A stretch of 36,455 bases of DNA from Streptococcus pseudopneumoniae (GTDB taxonomy: Bacteria; Bacillota; Bacilli; Lactobacillales; Streptococcaceae), in NCBI RefSeq assembly GCF_001068775.1, contig NZ_JWAJ01000069.1, positions 1 to 36,455 of the forward strand, read 5' to 3'. The position numbers and the translations under genes are program-made. Positions 31,726-36,455 of this stretch are shown piece by piece; within the stretch, counting starts at the first letter, position 1; every line of letters starts with the position of its first letter. The notes beneath the pieces were generated by a model. That model searched no databases, was not told the DNA's origin, and saw only the letters and a program-made list of their open reading frames with translations.

Positions 31726-33201
31726 ATGGATATCATTATCGAACTAGCCAATAAGCTGTTCAAACCTATCTTGGAAATGGGTGGACCGATCATCATGCTG
31801 ATCATTTTGACACTATTGGCTCTACTTTTTGGAGTGAAATTCTCCAAAGCGCTTGAAGGTGGTATCAAACTTGCCATCGCTCTTACTGGTATCGGTGCTA
31901 TCATCGGTATGTTAAATGGTGCTTTCTCAGCATCACTTGCAAAATTCGTTGAAAATACTGGTATTCAATTGAACATCACCGACGTTGGTTGGGCACCACT
32001 TGCTACAATCACTTGGGGTTCAGCTTGGACACTTTACTTCTTGCTTGTGATGTTGATCGTCAACATTGTCATGCTTGCAATGAAGAAAACTGATACACTT
32101 GACGTCGATATCTTTGATATCTGGCACTTGTCTATCACAGGTCTTTTGATTAAATGGTACGCTGACAACAATGGAGTTAGCCAAGGAGTTTCACTCTTCA
32201 TCGCGACTGCAGCAGTTGTCCTTGTTGGGGTTCTTAAAATTATCAACTCTGACTTGATGAAACCAACATTTGATGACCTTCTTAACGCACCAAGTTCATC
32301 ACCAATGACTTCAACTCACATGAACTACATGATGAACCCAGTTATCATGGTTTTGGATAAGATTTTTGATAAACTCTTCCCAGGTCTTGATAAATACGAC
32401 TTTGACGCTGCTAAATTGAACAAGAGAATCGGTTTCTGGGGATCTAAATTCTTCATCGGTTTCATCCTTGGTATCGTTATCGGTTTGATGGGTACTCCAC
32501 ATCCGGTTGCAGGTGTTGAAGGGGCTGAAAAATGGGAATATGTAATTAAAGGTTGGTTGTCACTTGGTTTGACTGCCGGTGTCTGCTTGGAGCTCTTCTC
32601 ATTGATCGGTTCATGGTTCATCGCAGCCGTAGAACCACTTTCACAAGGTATTACAAACGTTGCTACTAAACGTCTTCAAGGACGTAAATTCAACATCGGT
32701 CTTGACTGGCCATTCGTAGCTGGTCGTGCTGAAATCTGGGCTTGTGCTAACGTACTTGCACCAATCATGTTGATCGAAGCTGTGCTTCTTTCTAAAGTAG
32801 GAAATGGTATCTTGCCACTTGCTGGTATCATCGCTATGGGTGTAACTCCAGCTCTCTTGGTAGTTACTCGTGGTAAATTGCTCCGTATGATTATCTTTGG
32901 AACACTCTTGTTGCCACTCTTCCTTCTTTCAGGTACACTTATCGCACCATTTGCAACAGAACTTGCTAAAGGTGTCGGTGCCTTCCCAGAAGGTGTAAGC
33001 CAAACTCAGCTCATTACTCACTCAACACTTGAAGGACCAATCGAAAAACTTCTTGGTTGGACAATTGGTAACACTACAACAGGTGATATCAAAGCAATCC
33101 TTGGTGCTGTAGTATTCCTTGCTTTCTATATCGGTATCTTTGCTTGGTACAGAAAACAAATGATCAAACGTAATGAAGAATATGCAGCAAATGCAAAATA
33201 A
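31726..33201 (+). CDS. PTS EIIC component (galactitol family permease)
   Basis: 491-residue polytopic membrane permease with the GatC-type organisation. The N-terminal helix pair MGGPIIMLIILTLLALLFGV is followed by AIALTGIGAIIGMLNGAFS, the conserved central NIGLDWPFVAGRAEIWACAN region (about 323-342), and C-terminal helices to about 480. It moves the sugar while EIIB phosphorylates it. A strong terminator follows, so galM downstream is partly uncoupled. Substrate inferred as galactose from the lac genes. Confidence 0.92.
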   Translation: MDIIIELANKLFKPILEMGGPIIMLIILTLLALLFGVKFSKALEGGIKLAIALTGIGAIIGMLNGAFSASLAKFVENTGIQLNITDVGWAPLATITWGSAWTLYFLLVMLIVNIVMLAMKKTDTLDVDIFDIWHLSITGLLIKWYADNNGVSQGVSLFIATAAVVLVGVLKIINSDLMKPTFDDLLNAPSSSPMTSTHMNYMMNPVIMVLDKIFDKLFPGLDKYDFDAAKLNKRIGFWGSKFFIGFILGIVIGLMGTPHPVAGVEGAEKWEYVIKGWLSLGLTAGVCLELFSLIGSWFIAAVEPLSQGITNVATKRLQGRKFNIGLDWPFVAGRAEIWACANVLAPIMLIEAVLLSKVGNGILPLAGIIAMGVTPALLVVTRGKLLRMIIFGTLLLPLFLLSGTLIAPFATELAKGVGAFPEGVSQTQLITHSTLEGPIEKLLGWTIGNTTTGDIKAILGAVVFLAFYIGIFAWYRKQMIKRNEEYAANAK

Positions 33202-33226
33202 TTCGCTCCTAAAAATGTAAATTGTA

Positions 33227-33277
33227 AAAACTAGGTTGTCAGTTTCCAAGTATGGAGTCGGCAATCTAGTTTTTTTA
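33227..33277 (+). terminator. Terminator after EIIC
   Basis: A 14-bp stem (33227-33240 with 33260-33273, two G-T wobbles) ends in eight T. An ATG at 33236 inside the stem opens a longer frame for the next gene but is not a credible start. Confidence 0.85.
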
Positions 33278-33304
33278 GGGAAAAAATTAATGGAGGTAAC
33301 CCTA

Positions 33305-34198
33305 GTGATTGAATTACAATCAGAACAGTTAAATGTACAATTTCAGACCTTTGGAGGTGCTCTTACCTCAATAAAAGACAAGGATGGAATTGAGTACTTG
33401 TGGCAAGGAGATCCAACTTACTGGAGCGGTCAAGCACCTGTTCTATTTCCAATTTGTGGATCTGTTAGAAATGATACTGTCCTATATGATCAAGAAGATG
33501 GTAGTCAAGTAAAAGGTAAAATCCCACGTCATGGTCTTGTACGGAAAAAAGATTTTGAATTAGTGGATCAAACGGATAACTCGGTTACTTTTGCTATTGA
33601 AGATGACCAAGAAATGTATGAAAATTATCCTTATCATTTTCGCTTAGAAATAACTTATACAGTTACTGGAAAGACAATCCATACTCAGTATCAAGTTACT
33701 AATAAGGAAACAGATAAAAAAATGCCATACTTTATTGGTGGACATCCTGGTTTTAACTGTCCTTTATTTGATGATGAAGCCTATGAAGATTACTATCTTG
33801 AATTTGAAAAATCTGAAACTTGCACGGTTCCAAAACCATTCCCAGAAACAGGGATGTTGGATTTTCAAGATAGAAGTGACTGGCTAAAAGCTCAAAAGGA
33901 ATTGGATCTAAACTATGATTTCTTTAGCTATGATGCTGTGACTTTAGATGAATTAACCTCTCGCTCTGTTTCCTTACGGTCACGTAAGCATGATAAGGGA
34001 TTAAAACTGGACTTTGAAGAGTTTCCAAACCTCATCGTTTGGTCAACGCTTAATAAAGGTCCTTTCCTTGCTCTGGAACCTTGGTCAGGTTTGTCAACTT
34101 CACTCGAAGAGGGCGATCATCTAGAAGATAAGAAAAATGTTCGAATCTTAAATCCAGCTCAAAGTGATCAAATTGGTTTTGATATAGAAATTTTCTAA
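33305..34198 (+). CDS. Aldose 1-epimerase (galactose mutarotase) family protein
   Basis: 298 residues from a GTG at 33305. This start is chosen because GGAGG (33292-33296) lies 8 bases before it and the upstream ATG at 33236 falls inside a terminator. Features are GGALTSIKDKDGIEYLWQGD, WSGQAPVLFPICGSVRND, IPRHGLVRKKDFE (active-site His region), GGHPGFNCPL (second His) and LALEPWSGLST (catalytic Glu). This is the LacX-like subgroup of GalM mutarotases, often linked to lac operons. It interconverts sugar anomers, possibly for galactose or its phosphate. Slightly shorter than classic GalM. Confidence 0.85.
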   Translation: MIELQSEQLNVQFQTFGGALTSIKDKDGIEYLWQGDPTYWSGQAPVLFPICGSVRNDTVLYDQEDGSQVKGKIPRHGLVRKKDFELVDQTDNSVTFAIEDDQEMYENYPYHFRLEITYTVTGKTIHTQYQVTNKETDKKMPYFIGGHPGFNCPLFDDEAYEDYYLEFEKSETCTVPKPFPETGMLDFQDRSDWLKAQKELDLNYDFFSYDAVTLDELTSRSVSLRSRKHDKGLKLDFEEFPNLIVWSTLNKGPFLALEPWSGLSTSLEEGDHLEDKKNVRILNPAQSDQIGFDIEIF

Positions 34199-34208
34199 AA
34201 AATAAACA

Positions 34209-34285
34209 AAAACAAACATAAACTGTTGACTTTTTAAAACAATAGTAGTATATTATGTTTAGAAAGAACAATTTGTGTTTGTTTT
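34209..34285. promoter_or_regulatory. Paired LacR-type half sites around the lacA promoter
   Basis: AAAACAAACA (34209-34218) and its exact reverse complement TGTTTGTTTT (34276-34285) flank the lacA promoter. Extra AAAC and TGTTT half sites lie between them. This suits a repressor that loops or wraps the promoter. LacR is the expected regulator, but no regulator gene lies in the window. Confidence 0.5.
34226..34254 (+). promoter_or_regulatory. Promoter of lacABCD
   Basis: TTGACT (34226-34231), 17-base spacer, TATATT (34249-34254). The leader to lacA is about 195 bases and contains the hairpins TTCTCC-AA-GGAGAA and AAGAGTGAAT/ATTCATTCTT. Confidence 0.75.
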
Positions 34286-34455
34286 GACAAGTTATTCTTC
34301 CAATTTCTCCAAGGAGAAGTTACTAAGAGTGAATAGATGATTCATTCTTAATCTAAAATAGTCAACAAAACTACTAGTAACTATTTGGTGATGGTCATTT
34401 TCTTTCCAGAACCAAAAAATTTTTACTGGTCTATTATAAAAAAGGAGTATACAAT

Positions 34456-34881
34456 ATGTCTATTGTTATTGGTGCAGATGCTGCAGGTTTGAGATTGAAA
34501 GAAGTTGTGAAAGACTTCTTGGAAAAAGAAAACTTCCACGTTGTGGATGTTACAGCTGAAGGTCAAGACTTTGTTGATGTGACTCTTGCTGTTGCTGCAG
34601 AAGTAAACAAAGAAGAACAAAACCTTGGTATCGTGATTGATGCTTATGGAGCTGGTCCATTTATGGTCGCAACTAAGATTAAAGGAATGGTTGCTGCAGA
34701 AGTATCTGACGAACGTTCAGCTTATATGACTCGTGGCCACAACAACTCACGTATGATTACTATGGGTGCACAACTTGTTGGTGATGAATTGGCTAAAAAC
34801 ATCGCTAAAGGATTTGTTAACGGTAAATACGATGGCGGACGTCACCAAATTAGGGTCGATATGTTGAACAAAATGTGCTAA
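34456..34881 (+). CDS. lacA: Galactose-6-phosphate isomerase subunit LacA
   Basis: 141 residues of the RpiB/LacA/LacB family. With LacB it converts galactose-6-phosphate to tagatose-6-phosphate. [20 protein letters not shown] at the N-terminus and [20 protein letters not shown] mark the LacA subunit, in which the catalytic Cys of LacB is replaced (DAYGAG). [17 protein letters not shown] follows. An AAAAAGGAG site precedes the ATG. First gene of the lac operon part. Confidence 0.96.
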   Translation: MSIVIGADAAGLRLKEVVKDFLEKENFHVVDVTAEGQDFVDVTLAVAAEVNKEEQNLGIVIDAYGAGPFMVATKIKGMVAAEVSDERSAYMTRGHNNSRMITMGAQLVGDELAKNIAKGFVNGKYDGGRHQIRVDMLNKMC

Positions 34882-34911
34882 TTTTTATATTGAAAGAAAG
34901 GTAAGATAAAA

Positions 34912-35427
34912 ATGAGAATTGCAATTGGATGTGACCACATCGTAACAAATGAAAAAATGGCGGTTTCAGAATTTTTGAAATCAAAAGGACATGAAGTCAT
35001 CGACTTTGGTACTTATGACCACGCTCGTACACACTACCCAATTTTTGGTAAAAAAGTTGGTGAAGCAGTAGTTAGTGGCCAAGCTGATCTTGGTGTATGT
35101 ATCTGTGGTACTGGTGTAGGTATCAATAACGCTGTTAACAAGGTTCCAGGTGTTCGTTCTGCTTTGGTTCGCGATATGACAACAGCTTTATATGCAAAAG
35201 AACAATTGAATGCCAACGTTATCGGATTTGGTGGTAAAATCACTGGTGAGTTGCTCATGTGTGATATCATTGAAGCTTTCATCAATGCTGAATACAAACC
35301 ATCTGAAGAAAACAAAAAATTGATCGCTAAAATCCAACACGTTGAAACTCATAACGACCATCAAACGGATGCCAACTTCTTTACAGAATTCCTTGAAAAA
35401 TGGGATCGTGGTGAATACCACGACTAA
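34912..35427 (+). CDS. lacB: Galactose-6-phosphate isomerase subunit LacB
   Basis: 171 residues. [18 protein letters not shown], then the catalytic [20 protein letters not shown] with the active cysteine, and [17 protein letters not shown] identify the catalytic subunit of the LacAB isomerase. 30 bases after lacA with an AAAGG site; 10 bases before lacC. Confidence 0.97.
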   Translation: MRIAIGCDHIVTNEKMAVSEFLKSKGHEVIDFGTYDHARTHYPIFGKKVGEAVVSGQADLGVCICGTGVGINNAVNKVPGVRSALVRDMTTALYAKEQLNANVIGFGGKITGELLMCDIIEAFINAEYKPSEENKKLIAKIQHVETHNDHQTDANFFTEFLEKWDRGEYHD

Positions 35428-35437
35428 GAGGTGACTT

Positions 35438-36367
35438 ATGATTTTAACAGTCACAATGAACCCATCCATTGATATTTCCTATCCTTTGGATGAATTAAAA
35501 ATTGACACTGTCAACCGTGTTGTTGATGTTACGAAAACGGCTGGTGGTAAAGGTCTTAACGTTACTCGGGTCCTATCAGAATTTGGTGACTCTGTAGTCG
35601 CAACAGGACTTGTCGGTGGTAAACTTGGTGATTTTTTAGTAGAAAATATTGATGATAAAGTAAGCAAACGTTTCTTCTCTATTCAAGGTGAAACCCGTAA
35701 CTGTATCGCAATTCTACATGGAGAAAACCAAACAGAAATCCTAGAAAAAGGTCCTGAAGTTCAAGAAAAAGAAGGTCAAGATTTCTTGGCTCATTTCAAA
35801 GAACTTTTAGAGACTGTAGAGGTAGTAGCCATTTCAGGTAGTCTGCCAGCTGGTCTTCCAGTTGATTACTATGCGAGCTTGGTAGAACTTGCTAATCAAG
35901 CTGGTAAGCCTGTTGTTTTGGACTGTTCAGGCGCTGCACTTCAGGCAGTTCTTGAGTCTTCACATAAACCAACAGTCATCAAACCAAATAATGAAGAATT
36001 ATCTCAACTTTTAAGAAGAGAAATTTCTAAAGATTTGGATGAGCTAAAAGCTGTTCTTCAAGAACCCCTATTTGAAGGAATCGAGTGGATTATCGTTTCC
36101 TTAGGTGCTAACGGAGCATTCGCTAAACACGGTAACACTTTCTACAAAGTAGATATTCCAAGAATTCAAGTAGTAAATCCAGTAGGTTCTGGCGATTCTA
36201 CAGTGGCAGGTATTGCTTCAGGTCTTTTCCATAAAGAAACGGATCAAGAACTGTTGATAAAGGCAAATGTCCTTGGTATGCTTAATGCTCAAGAAAAAAT
36301 GACCGGTCATGTCAATATGGCCAACTATCAAGGTCTCTATGACCAATTAATTGTAAAAGAGGTATAA
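35438..36367 (+). CDS. lacC: Tagatose-6-phosphate kinase LacC
   Basis: 309-residue PfkB-family kinase that makes tagatose-1,6-bisphosphate using ATP. The N-terminal [17 protein letters not shown] and [16 protein letters not shown] substrate motifs and the C-terminal [16 protein letters not shown] motif with the catalytic Asp are intact. [10 protein letters not shown] and IKPNNEEL are also typical. GAGGTG just before the ATG is the ribosome binding site. Usual length. Confidence 0.97.
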   Translation: MILTVTMNPSIDISYPLDELKIDTVNRVVDVTKTAGGKGLNVTRVLSEFGDSVVATGLVGGKLGDFLVENIDDKVSKRFFSIQGETRNCIAILHGENQTEILEKGPEVQEKEGQDFLAHFKELLETVEVVAISGSLPAGLPVDYYASLVELANQAGKPVVLDCSGAALQAVLESSHKPTVIKPNNEELSQLLRREISKDLDELKAVLQEPLFEGIEWIIVSLGANGAFAKHGNTFYKVDIPRIQVVNPVGSGDSTVAGIASGLFHKETDQELLIKANVLGMLNAQEKMTGHVNMANYQGLYDQLIVKEV

Positions 36368-36368
36368 A

Positions 36369-36455
36369 ATGGTTTTCACAGAAAATAAACGCGCTTGTAT
36401 GCAAAAACTCTCTGATGAGAATGGTATCATCTCAGCTCTTGCTTTTGACCAACGT
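36369..36455 (+). CDS. lacD: Tagatose-1,6-bisphosphate aldolase LacD (partial, runs off the window)
   Basis: Only the first 29 codons are present. ENKRACMQKLSDENGIISAL followed by AFDQR is the characteristic N-terminus of class I LacD aldolases, which split tagatose-1,6-bisphosphate into glyceraldehyde-3-phosphate and dihydroxyacetone phosphate. The ATG is 1 base after the lacC stop codon, with AGAGG upstream. Truncated by the window end, not by mutation as far as seen. Confidence 0.9.
   Translation, partial: MVFTENKRACMQKLSDENGIISALAFDQR

Noticed and set aside
33236..33304. N-terminal extension of the mutarotase from the ATG at 33236
   Set aside because: Falls within the EIIC terminator stem; GTG at 33305 has a proper GGAGG and matches the family start.

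Overview
The window is a piece of an AT-rich Streptococcus chromosome, most likely mitis group (S. mitis, S. oralis or S. pneumoniae-like). The basis is the gene content, the enolase-type codon bias, strong AGGAGG ribosome binding sites and, from memory, a pneumococcus-like neighbourhood (glgBCDA, serB-like, eno, an integrated element, then xseA-xseB-ispA-tlyA-argR-recN-lepA and a lac/tagatose locus). The species cannot be fixed without a search.

Left end (1-1359): a truncated IS30-family transposase is fused to a frameshifted, truncated IS110-family transposase, followed by an AT-rich spacer carrying the glg promoter. 1360-6979 is the glycogen synthesis operon glgB-glgC-glgD-glgA, with overlapping genes, a consensus promoter, a CcpA-type cre site at the transcription start and a hairpin terminator after glgA. 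7042-10724 holds a SerB-like phosphatase, a glycerate kinase, a convergent DUF1694 (YueI-like) gene and enolase.

10809 to about 20748 is a phage-satellite (PICI-like) element inserted just downstream of the eno terminator. It has a leftward integrase and CI-like repressor, then a rightward Cro-like regulator behind two matching operator palindromes. A string of very small early genes follows, including two paralogous one-helix membrane proteins and an excisionase-like HTH protein. Next come a DnaD-type replisome organiser, a DnaC-type helicase loader, a non-coding zone with three consecutive hairpins, an unknown helical protein, a terminase small subunit (no large subunit, capsid, tail or lysis genes), two small phage-type proteins and a two-helix membrane protein. 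The cargo at the right end is a two-gene cassette: a Panacea (SocA-like antitoxin) protein overlapping a small two-helix membrane protein. This is a candidate PanAT-type toxin-antitoxin or anti-phage unit. It has its own promoter and a structured leader, and it sits between two copies of a 35-bp repeat. This cassette and the hairpin zone are the best candidates for something new.

21117-29056 is core chromosome: xseA, xseB, ispA, tlyA, argR and recN in an overlapping operon, a PPP-family phosphatase, and lepA with its own promoter. 29057-30859 is a decayed region: a 115-bp palindromic element, an IS200/IS605 transposase remnant broken by an 11-bp tandem triplication, a small membrane ORF, and a secreted-protein pseudogene with a stop codon. 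30860-36455 is a galactose/lactose catabolic locus. It has a galactitol-family PTS (EIIA, EIIB, EIIC) behind a cre-overlapped promoter, a GalM-like mutarotase, and then lacA-lacB-lacC-lacD (tagatose-6-phosphate pathway) behind a second promoter flanked by LacR-type half sites. lacD runs off the window end.
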